The notes beneath the pieces were generated by a model, which made no database searches, was not told the DNA's origin, and saw only the letters and a list, made by a program, of their open reading frames with translations. The translations under genes were made by a program, and so were the position numbers. Shown in pieces: positions 15,749-24,161 of a stretch of 64,000 nucleotides of DNA (position 1 is the first letter of the stretch; every line of letters starts with the position of its first letter). The DNA comes from Streptomyces sp. NBC_00663. Its GTDB lineage: Bacteria; Actinomycetota; Actinomycetes; Streptomycetales; Streptomycetaceae. The DNA lies in assembly GCF_036226885.1 (NCBI RefSeq), contig NZ_CP109027.1, forward strand, positions 5,394,001-5,458,000, given 5' to 3'.

Positions 15749-16786
15749 TCAGGCCGGAGTCAGCAAGTCACCGTGGTGGCGCTCCGCCACCAGCGGATGC
15801 GCCCGCAGCTTGCCCTTGAGCTCGTTGTAGCCGTACTCGGCGAAGAGCGGGTTCGACGGGTCGTCGGTGACACCCGGCGCGGTGGAGGCATGCGGGAAGG
15901 GCAGCGGCTCCACGCGCGCGTCCAGCCGCGGGTTGTAGAAGAACGGCACGGAGAACCGCTCGGTGGCGCCGGGCGGGGAGACGACGCGGTGATTGGTGGC
16001 GACGAGATACCCATTGGTCGCCACCTCCAACAGCTCCCCCAGATTCACGACGAAGGCCCCCTCCAAGGGCGGCACGTCATGGAAGAGCCCGTCCTCACGC
16101 TGCACCTGGAGCCCGCCGACCTGGTCCTGAAGGAGCAGGGTGAGGAACCCGTAGTCCTTGTGGGCGCCGACCCCCTGATCGGCCCCGTCACCGGCACTCC
16201 CCGGATACCGCACGAGCTTGAGATGCGGATGGGCGCGCGTGCCGAAGATCGGGTCGTAGAAGTCCGCGGGCGCCCCGATGGAGGCGAGCAGCTCGTGCAG
16301 CAGCCGCTCGGCGACGGAGCTGAGCCGCTCGACCCAGGCGAGGGAGGCGGTACGCAGCTCGGGCAGGGAGTCGGGCCACTGATTGGGCCCCTCCAGCCAC
16401 CAGTACGCCGGCTCACCGGCCCCGGGTATCCGCGCGGGCCGCTCGGCCCCGATGTCGAGCTGATCCCGCCAGTCCCGACTGCCCCCGGTGCGCTCGTCAC
16501 CGGTGCGGGTGTACCCCCGGAAGTGGGGCGAGTGCACGTTGTCGAGGGCGAGCCGCTCACTCTCGGGAAGAGCGAAGAACTTCCGCATGGCGGAGAGGAG
16601 GGCGTGAGTCTCCTCTTCCGGGACCCCATGCCCGACGAGCTGGAAGAACCCCACGTCATGGGCGGCACTGTGCAACTGGGCATGCAGCAGCGCACGGGCC
16701 TGGGGACCGCGATCGGCGGCCGACAGATCGATGATCGGGAGCTGCTGGTACGACGGATTCGACGGATTCGTCGACACGTAGGTCAT
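15749..16786 (-). CDS. Isopenicillin N synthase-family 2-oxoglutarate/Fe(II) oxygenase
   Basis: 345 residues with the DIOX_N segment LPIIDLSAADRG at the N-terminus and the jelly-roll core in the second half. The Fe(II) ligands are visible as the HxD pair in GVGAHKDYGFLTLLLQD and the distal His in TNHRVVSPPG; the co-substrate Arg/Ser pair is in ERFSVPFF. No beta-lactam genes are nearby, so this is a general small-molecule hydroxylase or desaturase, not penicillin synthase. It is unusual in being preceded by a short Cys-ending leader peptide 71 nt upstream, which suggests translation-coupled regulation. Confidence 0.9.
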   Translation of the reverse strand: MTYVSTNPSNPSYQQLPIIDLSAADRGPQARALLHAQLHSAAHDVGFFQLVGHGVPEEETHALLSAMRKFFALPESERLALDNVHSPHFRGYTRTGDERTGGSRDWRDQLDIGAERPARIPGAGEPAYWWLEGPNQWPDSLPELRTASLAWVERLSSVAERLLHELLASIGAPADFYDPIFGTRAHPHLKLVRYPGSAGDGADQGVGAHKDYGFLTLLLQDQVGGLQVQREDGLFHDVPPLEGAFVVNLGELLEVATNGYLVATNHRVVSPPGATERFSVPFFYNPRLDARVEPLPFPHASTAPGVTDDPSNPLFAEYGYNELKGKLRAHPLVAERHHGDLLTPA

Positions 16787-16857
16787 GGTGCGTCCGCAAA
16801 GGGTGAGAGGGAGAGAAGCGCGGCAGTGGATGGCTGCGCAAAGGGAGGGCTGGAGGC

Positions 16858-16932
16858 TCAGATGGAGCGTCGACAGCCCATGCTCGTGACGCGGACGTAG
16901 TCCACGTGGCGGCGTCGAACGAGCGAAAGCAT
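16858..16932 (-). CDS. 24-residue leader peptide upstream of the oxygenase
   Basis: The small frame reads M-L-S-L-V, then RRRHVDYVRVTSMGC, then RRSI and stop. This matches, from memory, the short actinobacterial leader peptides with an RRHVDxxRVxSxxC pattern that precede sulfur-metabolism and transport genes. There is no Shine-Dalgarno sequence, but TACGCT (minus strand of 16939-16944) lies 6 nt before the ATG, consistent with a leaderless transcript. The stop is 71 nt before the oxygenase start. Regulation through arginine-, histidine- or cysteine-dependent ribosome stalling is inferred. Confidence 0.65.
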   Translation of the reverse strand: MLSLVRRRHVDYVRVTSMGCRRSI

Positions 16933-17015
16933 GAGGTCAGCGTACTGCGTGCCGCAAGAAACGCGGGTGGCGCAGGTCACTCCCGTAAATCCTGCGGAGC
17001 CCTGACAACGCAGAC

Positions 17016-17084
17016 GACCCGCGAGCTCGGGTCCCCCCGCCTCAGCGGGGGAGCCGGCCGGACGTACCGGCGAGCTCGCGGGTC
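17016..17084. repeat. 69-bp nested inverted-repeat element
   Basis: GACCCGCGAGCTCG (17016-17029) is the exact reverse complement of 17071-17084. Inside it CCCCCGC and GCGGGGG form a 7-bp hairpin with a CTCA loop, followed by CCGGCCGG and a further CCGG pair. The whole folds into a branched cruciform-like structure. It lies in the 391-nt gap between the leader peptide and the DUF4240 gene, which otherwise shows no gene. It could be a terminator for the DUF4240 transcript, a folded RNA leader or a small mobile element remnant. Confidence 0.6.
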
Positions 17085-17224
17085 GGGTGACTGCTTGGGA
17101 TTGGGCCGGCTGCACGCGTCTGTCGCGCACTGGTCCGGCACCGCACTGAATGTGGTGACGGGCTGCTAGCCCGCAGCCACCTCACGCGTCCGGGTTTCAC
17201 TCATTTACCCGATCACCTCCCTTC

Positions 17225-17239
17225 GGTGTGAACCACACC
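17225..17239. promoter_or_regulatory. 15-bp operator-like palindrome
   Basis: GGTGTG and CACACC are separated by AAC. The site is 85 nt downstream of the DUF4240 stop and about 290 nt upstream of the leader peptide. It could belong to a distal promoter for the leader/oxygenase unit. No regulator is assigned. Confidence 0.35.
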
Positions 17240-17323
17240 TTAGGAACCGCTCGGTCACCGATCAACCGCTTTTTCGAGATGTTGACGGAGCGGATTCAGA
17301 CCGGACGCTGTACCCGTTGCTCT

Positions 17324-17893
17324 TCAGGTCCCCTCCGAGAGGAACAGTGCCGCCAGCCCAGGCAGCCGCCGACGCATCTCTTCCTCGTCGTCGAAGTCGA
17401 AGTCCTCGCCCAGTGGGTCGGTGGGGGAGTCGGCTGGCGGATGGTCGGCCTCGTACTGCTTCCAGTCGGCCCAGAAGATCTCGCCGTCCCCGGTGATCCG
17501 TTCGTAGGCCTCGGAGGCGCAGTAGTTGGCGTCCTCGTTGAAGAGGGCACGGTCCTCGAAGTCGGCGGCTGCCGCGATGACGTCGGGGTGCTCGGCGAGG
17601 CTGTCGGGGGCGGCTGCCGCGCGTTCGTACCAGTGGCGGCCCTCGGCTATCAGACCCGCGCGGAAGTCCATGAAGCTGTCGTCGGAGCAGCCCCCGCCGA
17701 TGAGGTAGGCGGCGGCCCAGACGTCCCAGCGGTAGAGGGCGTCGTGGAGGGTGTCGAAGTGGTCCTGGTACTCCAGGATCTGTTGCTTGGGGCGGGCTGC
17801 CAGGAGGGTGGCCAGTGCCTCGTGGAAGGGGACTTCGTCCGTGGTGGCGAAGCGGGCCTTGTTGATGAGGTGCCAGAACTCTTTCGTGTCCAC
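17324..17893 (-). CDS. DUF4240 domain protein
   Basis: A 189-residue soluble protein opening MDTKEFWHLINKARF. It contains RWDVWAAAYLIGGGCSDDSFMDFRAGLI, the hallmark of the DUF4240 family, whose function is unknown. The first 140 residues hold the domain; the remainder is an acidic tail (GEDFDFDDEEEMRRRLPGL). No signal peptide or membrane segment. These proteins are common as single copies in Streptomyces, sometimes beside toxin-immunity loci, but nothing of the kind is adjacent here. It may share a transcript with the SDR gene that starts further upstream on the same strand (51-nt gap). Confidence 0.85.
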   Translation of the reverse strand: MDTKEFWHLINKARFATTDEVPFHEALATLLAARPKQQILEYQDHFDTLHDALYRWDVWAAAYLIGGGCSDDSFMDFRAGLIAEGRHWYERAAAAPDSLAEHPDVIAAAADFEDRALFNEDANYCASEAYERITGDGEIFWADWKQYEADHPPADSPTDPLGEDFDFDDEEEMRRRLPGLAALFLSEGT

Positions 17894-17943
17894 AGCGCCG
17901 CACTGTGCCGGCCGGGTCTGACAATCGCCCCCACCCGCCGACC

Positions 17944-18855
17944 TCAGAGCATGCTCCTGCGCCCCTCCTCGAAGTAGTGCCCCTGCGCCAGGTCCGCGAG
18001 CAGCCCCGCCTCCTCCGGCTTCCAGCCCAGTCGCTGTCGCGTCAGGGCGCTGGACGCGCGGAGGTCCAGGGAGGCGAAGTGGGCGATCCAGCCGAAGTGG
18101 GCGGCGGCGTCGGTGTCGGTCACCTGGACCACCGTTACGCCCAGGCCGTTGCCTATGGCGGTGGCGATGTCGTGCAGCGGTACGCCCTCGTCGTCGATCG
18201 CGTGGAGTCGGGTGCCTGGCTCGGCCTTCTCCAGGGCCAGGCGGTAGAGGCGGGCCGCGTCGTCGCGGTGGACGGCGGGCCAGTGGTTGGTGCCGGCCCC
18301 GATCATCGCGGAGACGCCCTTGTCGCGGGCGATGTCGATGAGCTTGGGCACGAAGGCGCCGTCCTCGGGGCCGTGGACGGACGGGGGAAGGCGGACCACG
18401 CTGGTGCGTACGCCGCGGTCGGCGAGGGCGAGGGTGGCCTCCTCCGAGGGGACGCGGAAGGGCGCCACGGAGTCCGGGTGGGCCGGGTCCTCCTCGGTGG
18501 CGAAGACGCCGGGCTCGACCAGGAACGCCGATGTCGTCACGAAGGGCTTGCCGGTGCCTTCCAACACCGAGCCCATCGCCTCGATGGCGTGCAGGTCGAT
18601 CACGCCCGAGGCGGCGATGTTCGAGAAGTCGTGCTTGAAGGCGGTGTGGATGACGCCGTCGGCCGATTCGGCGCCCCTGCGCAGGCTGTCGAGGTCGTCC
18701 AGGTCGCCGTGATGGACCTCCGCCCCTGCTGTCCGCAACGCGGCCGCGGAGGAGTCGGAGCGGGCCAGGCCCACCACCTCGTGTCCCGCGCTGATGAGTT
18801 CACGTACGACCGCGGTGCCCACGAAGCCGCTGGCGCCGGTGACGAATACGCGCAT
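17944..18855 (-). CDS. NAD(P)-dependent epimerase/SDR-family oxidoreductase
   Basis: A 303-residue extended or atypical SDR. The Rossmann glycine motif is MRVFVTGASGFVGTAVVREL at the very N-terminus, followed by HGDLDDLDSLRRG and VIHTAFKHDFSN. The classical YxxxK is replaced by a PSEEATLAL context, as in the atypical NmrA/NAD-epimerase groups. The start ATG 18855 faces the LysR gene across a 138-bp divergent promoter, so the LysR protein probably controls it. Substrate unknown; many relatives reduce aldehydes or ketones during stress. Confidence 0.86.
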   Translation of the reverse strand: MRVFVTGASGFVGTAVVRELISAGHEVVGLARSDSSAAALRTAGAEVHHGDLDDLDSLRRGAESADGVIHTAFKHDFSNIAASGVIDLHAIEAMGSVLEGTGKPFVTTSAFLVEPGVFATEEDPAHPDSVAPFRVPSEEATLALADRGVRTSVVRLPPSVHGPEDGAFVPKLIDIARDKGVSAMIGAGTNHWPAVHRDDAARLYRLALEKAEPGTRLHAIDDEGVPLHDIATAIGNGLGVTVVQVTDTDAAAHFGWIAHFASLDLRASSALTRQRLGWKPEEAGLLADLAQGHYFEEGRRSML

Positions 18856-18993
18856 GCTGATGACCCCCAGAGGGATGGAAATCGGGGTGGAAATCGGGAT
18901 GCCTCCAGCCTCGGCATCAGAGGGGTCCCGCGTCCAAAGCCTCTTTCGTATACGGCAATGCGATCTGGGCATCACCGCAGCTAGGCTCGTTGT

Positions 18994-19884
18994 ATGGCCG
19001 ACTCCCAACCGATCTCCGTGGACCTCGACCTCCGTCTCGTCCGGTACTTCACCGTCGTCGCCGAGCACCGGCACTTCGGTCGTGCCGCCGATGCGCTGCA
19101 CATCACTCAGCCCTCCCTGAGCCGTCAGGTGCAGCGGCTGGAGCGGGAGTTGGGGGCGCGGCTGCTGGACCGGACGCCGCGGGGGACGCGGTTGACCGAG
19201 GCGGGGGAGGTCTTCCTGCCGGAGGCACGGGCGTTGCTGCGTGCGGCGGCTCAGGCGGCCGTACGCGCGCGTGCCGCCGCTCAGCCGCACCGGATGACGG
19301 TCGGTTTCACCTCCGGCATCATCGTCACCCCGGCGGTCCGGGCGGTACGGCACCGGCACCCGGACGCCGAGGTGCTGACCGCCCACCTGACCTGGGACGA
19401 CGTCCACCACGCCCTGCTCGATCACCGGGTCGACGCGGTGGTGACCCGGTTGCCGTTCCCGACCGACCGGCTGCGGGTGACGGTCCTGTACGACGAGCCG
19501 CGCGTGCTGATCGTGCCGCTGGACCATCGGCTGGCCGGCAAGGAGTCCGTCACCCTGGACGACATCGCCGACGAGCGGCTGCCGCGTACGGCGGACCCGG
19601 TGCGCAGCGCGTTCTGGCGCTTCGAGCCGCGCCCGGACGGGCGTCCGGCGCCGGACGGGCCGCTCATCGAGGCGATCGAGGACAAGCTCGAACTCGTGGC
19701 CGCCGGCGAGTCGTTGGCGGTGGCCGCGCAGTCCGTCGGCCGGGTCCTGCGGCCCGACCTCACCATGGTTTTGCTGGAGGGCGTCGAGCCGAGCCATGTC
19801 GTCGTCGCGACCCGCGCGGATGACCACGGCCGCCTGGTGACGGCCTTCCGCAAGGCCGCGCGGGATCACCTCACGGCCGACTGA
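18994..19884 (+). CDS. LysR-family regulator, divergent to the SDR gene
   Basis: 296 residues: an N-terminal winged helix (DLRLVRYFTVVAEHRHFGRA through ITQPSLSRQVQRLERELGA) followed by the periplasmic-binding-protein-like effector domain from about residue 95 (MTVGFTSGIIVTPAV). The gene diverges from the SDR gene, the classical LysR arrangement in which the regulator controls its neighbour and itself. The shared promoter contains the palindromic GTATAC at 18947-18952. Its 3' end overlaps the convergent second LysR gene by 14 nt. Confidence 0.9.
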   Translation: MADSQPISVDLDLRLVRYFTVVAEHRHFGRAADALHITQPSLSRQVQRLERELGARLLDRTPRGTRLTEAGEVFLPEARALLRAAAQAAVRARAAAQPHRMTVGFTSGIIVTPAVRAVRHRHPDAEVLTAHLTWDDVHHALLDHRVDAVVTRLPFPTDRLRVTVLYDEPRVLIVPLDHRLAGKESVTLDDIADERLPRTADPVRSAFWRFEPRPDGRPAPDGPLIEAIEDKLELVAAGESLAVAAQSVGRVLRPDLTMVLLEGVEPSHVVVATRADDHGRLVTAFRKAARDHLTAD

Positions 19885-20764
19885 TCGTCTCCAGCAGATT
19901 CCTTACGAGGGGACTGTCGTCGCCTTCGCGCCAGGCCACGGCCACCACGGTCCGCGCGTCCGTGACACCGCTCAGGGGCCGGAAGGCGACGCCCTTGAGG
20001 CGGATACGGCGGATGCTCGCCGGTGCGAGCGAGACCCCGAGGCCGGTCTCGACGAGGGCGCAGACGGTCTGCCACTCGGTGGCTCGCTGGGCGACGCGCG
20101 GGGCGCAGAGGTCGGTGATGCGGTCGTGGAGGCCGGGGCCCGCCTCGCGCGGCAGGAGGACGAAGGGGTGCTCGGCCAACTGGGCCGGGGTCACCGTGCG
20201 TTGGGCCGCCAGGGGGTGGGCGCGGGGCAGTACCGCCACGAAGGGTTCCGTCAGGACCGTACGGAAGGACAAGTCCGGGTCGGTGGAGGGTGGTTCGCGC
20301 AGGAGGCCGACGTCCAGGCTGCCCTCGCGCAGGGCGGCCAGTTGGGGAGCGGTGGTCATCTCCCGGATGTCCAGGCGCACTTGGGGATAGTGGCCCACGT
20401 AGGTCCGCAGCAGTTCCGGCAGCAGCGTCAGGGCGAGCGACGCGGCGAAGCCGAGGCGCAGGGTGCCGGTCCGGCCGTCCGCCGCCGCGCGGGCCGCCGC
20501 CAGGCCGTCGGCGAGGGCGGTGAGGGCCTGGCGGGCGGCGGGGAGGAGTTCGCGTCCGGCCGGGGTGAGGGCGACGAGGCCCGGCGGGCGGGCGAAGAGC
20601 GGGGCGCCGACCTTGTCCTCCAGGCGCCGGATCTGCTGGCTCAGGGGCGGCTGGGCGATGCCGAGCCGTGCGGCGGCCCGCCCGAAGTGCAGTTCCTCGG
20701 CGAGGACGACGAAGGCGTGGAGTTGGGGGAGGGGGAGTTCGGGTCGCTGCTCCATGGCTGCCAT
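19871..20764 (-). CDS. LysR-family regulator, divergent to ridA-like gene
   Basis: 297 residues. HTH segment LPQLHAFVVLAEELHFGRAA with IAQPPLSQQIRRLEDKVGA; effector domain from about residue 95 (TLRLGFAASLALTLLPELL). ATG 20764 or the ATG three codons later (20755) could be the start. An inverted repeat ATATC-N6-GATAT (20763-20778) overlaps this start region, as expected for an autoregulatory LysR box. The gene diverges from the RidA/GNAT pair 73 nt away, so those are probable targets. Confidence 0.9.
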   Translation of the reverse strand: MAAMEQRPELPLPQLHAFVVLAEELHFGRAAARLGIAQPPLSQQIRRLEDKVGAPLFARPPGLVALTPAGRELLPAARQALTALADGLAAARAAADGRTGTLRLGFAASLALTLLPELLRTYVGHYPQVRLDIREMTTAPQLAALREGSLDVGLLREPPSTDPDLSFRTVLTEPFVAVLPRAHPLAAQRTVTPAQLAEHPFVLLPREAGPGLHDRITDLCAPRVAQRATEWQTVCALVETGLGVSLAPASIRRIRLKGVAFRPLSGVTDARTVVAVAWREGDDSPLVRNLLETISRP

Positions 20765-20778
20765 ATCTCTATCGATAT
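20763..20778. promoter_or_regulatory. LysR-box-like inverted repeat
   Basis: ATATC and GATAT flank TCTATC, giving a T-N11-A style LysR recognition pattern in the 73-bp gap between the LysR gene and the RidA-family gene. Its overlap with the LysR start codon suggests negative autoregulation. Confidence 0.45.
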
Positions 20779-20837
20779 CACTTCATCCATCACCACCTAT
20801 TAGACGTATACCCCCTGCTCACCTACCGTTCCGGCAC

Positions 20838-21236
20838 ATGACGAAGCGACGCGCGATTCTCAGCGGTTCGGTGTTCGAGGAGCAGATCGGGTACGCCCGT
20901 GCCGTGGTCGACGGCGACTGGGTGCATGTCTCGGGGACGACCGGATTCGACTACGCGACCATGACCATCTCCGAGGATGTCGTCGAGCAGGCCGAGCAGT
21001 GTCTGCGGAACATCGGGGCGGCTCTGGCCGAGGCCGGGAGCGGTTTCCCGGACGTGGTCCGGGTGCGGTATCTCCTCCCGGACCGCGAGGACTTCGAGCC
21101 GTGCTGGCCGGCGCTGCGGCGGGCGTTCGGGGAGGTGCGTCCGGCGGCGACGATGATGATGTGCGGGCTCGCGGATCCTCGTATGAAGATCGAGATTGAG
21201 GTGTACGCGCGGCGGGGAAGTGGAGAGAGTGTCTGA
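20838..21236 (+). CDS. RidA/YjgF-family protein
   Basis: A 132-residue Rid-fold protein. It contains GYARAVVDGDWVHVSGTTGFD and CLRNIGAALAEAGSGFPDVVRVRYLL. The family's imine-deaminase arginine would fall in the region of VRVRY, which is preserved. Rid proteins hydrolyse reactive 2-aminoacrylate-type imines or act in amine catabolism. The start ATG 20838 has only a weak ribosome site. Its last codons overlap the start of the GNAT gene by 8 nt, so the two are translationally coupled, and the divergent LysR gene probably regulates both. Confidence 0.85.
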   Translation: MTKRRAILSGSVFEEQIGYARAVVDGDWVHVSGTTGFDYATMTISEDVVEQAEQCLRNIGAALAEAGSGFPDVVRVRYLLPDREDFEPCWPALRRAFGEVRPAATMMMCGLADPRMKIEIEVYARRGSGESV

Positions 21237-21687
21237 TCTTCGGATAGTCCGGGTGGAGCGTGCGGTCGGTGACGCCATGCTCGAACAGTGGCGGTACGTC
21301 CACAACGTGATCATCCCGGCCGACCCGCTCGGCCTGGACGCGGTGCGGGAGCGGAGTACGCGCTACCGGTTGGAGAACGCGTACGTCGGTGACGTTCTCG
21401 TCGGCTGTTCCACCGTGCGCCCGCCGGAGGGCGAGGACGCGGTGGCGACCGTCATCGCGCGCGTCCTGCCCGCGTACCGGCGGCGGGGGTACGGAACGGC
21501 GCTGTACGAGAACGGGCTCGCCCACGCGCGCGTGCTGGGTGCGAGGACGATCGAGACATGTGTGCTGGCCGTCAACGAGGACGGTCTGCGCTTCGCCGGG
21601 AAACAGGGGTTCGTCGAGGTCGAGCGGTATGTGCTGGACGGCGAGAGCGACCTGTGGATCGATCTCAGACGCGATACGGCCGCGTAG
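21229..21687 (+). CDS. GNAT-family N-acetyltransferase
   Basis: A 152-residue single GNAT domain. The acetyl-CoA pyrophosphate loop is ARVLPAYRRRGYGTALYENG (R/QxxGxG/A motif as RRRGYG), followed by ETCVLAVNEDGLRFAGKQGF. GTG 21229 is selected because GGAGAGA lies just upstream and the reading frame overlaps the RidA stop. Acceptor unknown; co-expression with a Rid protein hints at an amine or amino-acid derived metabolite. Confidence 0.87.
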   Translation: MSDLRIVRVERAVGDAMLEQWRYVHNVIIPADPLGLDAVRERSTRYRLENAYVGDVLVGCSTVRPPEGEDAVATVIARVLPAYRRRGYGTALYENGLAHARVLGARTIETCVLAVNEDGLRFAGKQGFVEVERYVLDGESDLWIDLRRDTAA

Positions 21688-21831
21688 AGACGCGTAGATA
21701 CAGGAGCGGCGTACAACGATTCCCCCAACTTGTGGGAACTCGGTGTGTGCTGCGTCACGTTCCAGTTAGATGATTGCAAGTGAGCGAACCGACGTGCCGT
21801 ACGGACGGACGCAAGCCTGATGGGGGTCCAG

Positions 21832-23250
21832 GTGAGTGCTTCCAGGCGTAGTGGGACCACCGACGAGCTGGGGCCGGACGAGCCCGAGCGGCCCGGCCAG
21901 CCGGAGCAGCCCGAGCGGGACGGCTCGGATCTGCTGGCCGCCCTGCTCGACGGCATGGACGCGGCGCTGTGCGCCTTCGACGCGGACGGCGCCGTCACGC
22001 ACTGGAACCGTGAGGCCGAGCGGATTCTGGGGTGGACGGCGGCCGAGGCCGTGGGGCGGCAGGGGTTCGCCGGGTGGGCCGTACGGGAGGCCGACGCCGA
22101 GGAGGTCGAGGGGCGGCTGATGTCCGCCATGGAGGCTCCTGGGCGGCAGGTGCACGAGTTCGCGCTGCTGACCAAGGACGGCGGGCGGGTCCTCGTACGG
22201 ACGCAGTCGGCCGCCGTGCGCGGTCCGGACGGCAAGCCCGCCGGGGTGTACTGCGCGTTCAGCGAGGTGCACGCGCAGATCGACCTGGAGCGGTCGATCG
22301 CGCTGAGCGAGGCGCTGTTCGAGGACGCGAGCTGGGGTGTCGTGCTCGTGGACGCGGATCTGCGGCCCGCCGTGGTGAACGCGCACGCGGCGCGGGCGCT
22401 GGGCATCGGCCGTACGTCGGTGCTGGGCCGGCCCCTGGGTGAGCTGCTCGCGCAGGGCGTGGAGGAGCTGGAGAGCGCGCTCACGCATGTGCTGGCGGAG
22501 GGTGCGCCGCCCGCTCCGGCGGAGATCTGGGTGAGTGTGCGGACGCCGGAGGGCGAGCAGCGGCGCTGCTGGCGATGCGGCTTCGTGCGGCTGGCCTCGC
22601 CACTCGCGGAGGAGCCCGTGCCGTTGGGCGTGGGCTGGCTGTTCAACGACGTCACCGCGGCCAAGCTGGCCGAGCAGGAGGCGTCCATGCTGCGCTTCCG
22701 GGGCAACCAGCTGCATCGCGCGGCCCGTGCGGCCGCCGAGTGCGAGGACCCGACGGAGGCGGCGACGATCCATCTGGACTTCGCGCTCGCCGGCTTCGCC
22801 GACCACGCGGTGATCGACCGGGTGGCGGGGGCCGTCGGCTCACTGGCCGACGGGGACTCGGATGTGCCGGTACGGCTGGTCCGGGTCGCCGCGACTCCCT
22901 CCGGGGCGTCGGGGCCGAGCGTGCTGACCGGGCAGGCAGGGTTGCCGGTGCGGTACGCGGAGGGGCATCCGGCGTTGCAGTGCGTGGAGCGGGTCGGGTC
23001 GGTGCGGGCGAGTGTGGGCTCGGTGCCGGTGGAGCGGGCGCGGGAGTGGGCGCTGGCTCGGCAGTGGCCGGGGGACGCGGTGCACGCGCTGTGTGCGGTG
23101 TTGCGGAGCCGGGGGCGGACGTTGGGGGCTGTGACGTTTCTGCGGGGCGCTGGGCGGAGTGCGTTCGAGCGGTCTGACGCGGCTTACGCGGAGGATGTGG
23201 CGCTGCGGATCGCTGCGGCGCTGGATCTGGCGGGGGTGCTGCGGGGATAG
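21832..23250 (+). CDS. PAS-PAS-GAF sensor protein without an output domain
   Basis: 472 residues. PAS 1 (about 35-150) contains ALLDGMDAALCAFDADGAVTHWN and ERILGWTAAEAVGR. PAS 2 (about 160-280) contains VVLVDADLRPAVVNAHAARAL. The remaining 170 residues are GAF-like, with an ending FLRGAGRSAFERSDAAYAED that often precedes a SpoIIE phosphatase in Streptomyces. Here the protein stops at LRG with no PP2C, kinase or HTH domain. GTG 21832 has GGGGG at -6; the ATG at 21820 does not. A stand-alone sensory or partner-switching adaptor is possible; a lost phosphatase domain is an alternative. Confidence 0.85.
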   Translation: MSASRRSGTTDELGPDEPERPGQPEQPERDGSDLLAALLDGMDAALCAFDADGAVTHWNREAERILGWTAAEAVGRQGFAGWAVREADAEEVEGRLMSAMEAPGRQVHEFALLTKDGGRVLVRTQSAAVRGPDGKPAGVYCAFSEVHAQIDLERSIALSEALFEDASWGVVLVDADLRPAVVNAHAARALGIGRTSVLGRPLGELLAQGVEELESALTHVLAEGAPPAPAEIWVSVRTPEGEQRRCWRCGFVRLASPLAEEPVPLGVGWLFNDVTAAKLAEQEASMLRFRGNQLHRAARAAAECEDPTEAATIHLDFALAGFADHAVIDRVAGAVGSLADGDSDVPVRLVRVAATPSGASGPSVLTGQAGLPVRYAEGHPALQCVERVGSVRASVGSVPVERAREWALARQWPGDAVHALCAVLRSRGRTLGAVTFLRGAGRSAFERSDAAYAEDVALRIAAALDLAGVLRG

Positions 23251-23289
23251 GGGCGCGCCGGTTCGCGGGGCGCCCGGAGTGGGGGCTGG

Positions 23290-23400
23290 GCGGGGGTGGG
23301 TCTCGCTCGCCCGCGCGTGCGGGGTGCCGTCGCGCCCACCCGTGCCGCCCTGCGGCACGACTGCCCGCAGCTACGGCGGACGGGCGGTGGCCGCAGCCAG
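23290..23400 (+). repeat. Second intergenic repeat family with hairpin
   Basis: CGTGCCGC (23341-23348) pairs with GCGGCACG (23352-23359) around CCT, flanked by GTCGCGCCCACC and ACTGCCCGCAGCTACGG. I recognise this as a frequent Streptomyces intergenic sequence. It separates the convergent PAS and SIS genes and probably terminates both. Confidence 0.6.
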
Positions 23401-23405
23401 GAGCC

Positions 23406-24161
23406 CTAGCGCCGGTAGAAGATCCTGTCCGCGTACTCCTCGAACACCCGCTCGTTCCAGTCCAGCCCGCCGTCCACGTTGCCCGACCTCAGCATCGGTG
23501 GTTCCACGCCCCGCTCGGCCAGGGACGTCGCGGCCGTGGCCACCATGGCCTGCATCAGGGCGGACGTCACCACGGTCGACGCGGGGGCGAAGGGGGCCGG
23601 GACCGTGTCGAGGGTGAGTTCCGCGTCGCCGATGGCGATCTTGGAGTCGAGGACGACGTCGCAGTGGTCCTTGAGGTAGGTGCCGGACGAGTGCCGGGAG
23701 CGGGTCTCCGTGGCATACGCCACCGACGTGACGCCGATGACCTTCACTCCGCGCGCGCGGGCGCTCATCGCCATCTCCACCGGCATCGCGTTGCGGCCGG
23801 AGAGGGAGATGATCACCAGGGCGTCGCCCGCGCGGAGCGGGGAGGAGTCGAGGACGGCGCCGGCGAGACCGTCGACCCGCTCCAGGGCGGAGCCGAGCGT
23901 GGCCGGCATGACGTCGACGCCCACGGCCCCCGGCACGGCGAGCAGGTTCATCAGCGCGAGCCCGCCGGCCCGGTAGACGACGTCCTGCGCGGCGAGCGAG
24001 GAGTGCCCGGCGCCGAAGGCGAAGAGCCGGCCGCCGGCGGCGACGGTGTCGGCGAGGAGCGTGCCGGCCGCGGCGATGGGCTCCGCCTCCTCGTCGCGGA
24101 CCCGTTGCAGCAGGCCGATGGCGGCGTCGAGGAACCGGTCGGCGGGCGTGCCGTCGCTCAT
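23406..24161 (-). CDS. SIS-domain sugar isomerase-like protein
   Basis: 251 residues with one SIS (sugar isomerase) domain: LFAFGAGHSSLAAQDVVYRAGG at the N-terminal side and ALVIISLSGRNAMPVEMAM for the phosphosugar-binding loop. ALMQAMVATAATSL is the C-terminal helix. It is close to the uncharacterised SIS protein that precedes dmdR1 in other streptomycetes. It may isomerise or sense an N-acetylated or phosphorylated sugar. It diverges from dmdR1 across a 280-bp region. Confidence 0.87.
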   Translation of the reverse strand: MSDGTPADRFLDAAIGLLQRVRDEEAEPIAAAGTLLADTVAAGGRLFAFGAGHSSLAAQDVVYRAGGLALMNLLAVPGAVGVDVMPATLGSALERVDGLAGAVLDSSPLRAGDALVIISLSGRNAMPVEMAMSARARGVKVIGVTSVAYATETRSRHSSGTYLKDHCDVVLDSKIAIGDAELTLDTVPAPFAPASTVVTSALMQAMVATAATSLAERGVEPPMLRSGNVDGGLDWNERVFEEYADRIFYRR

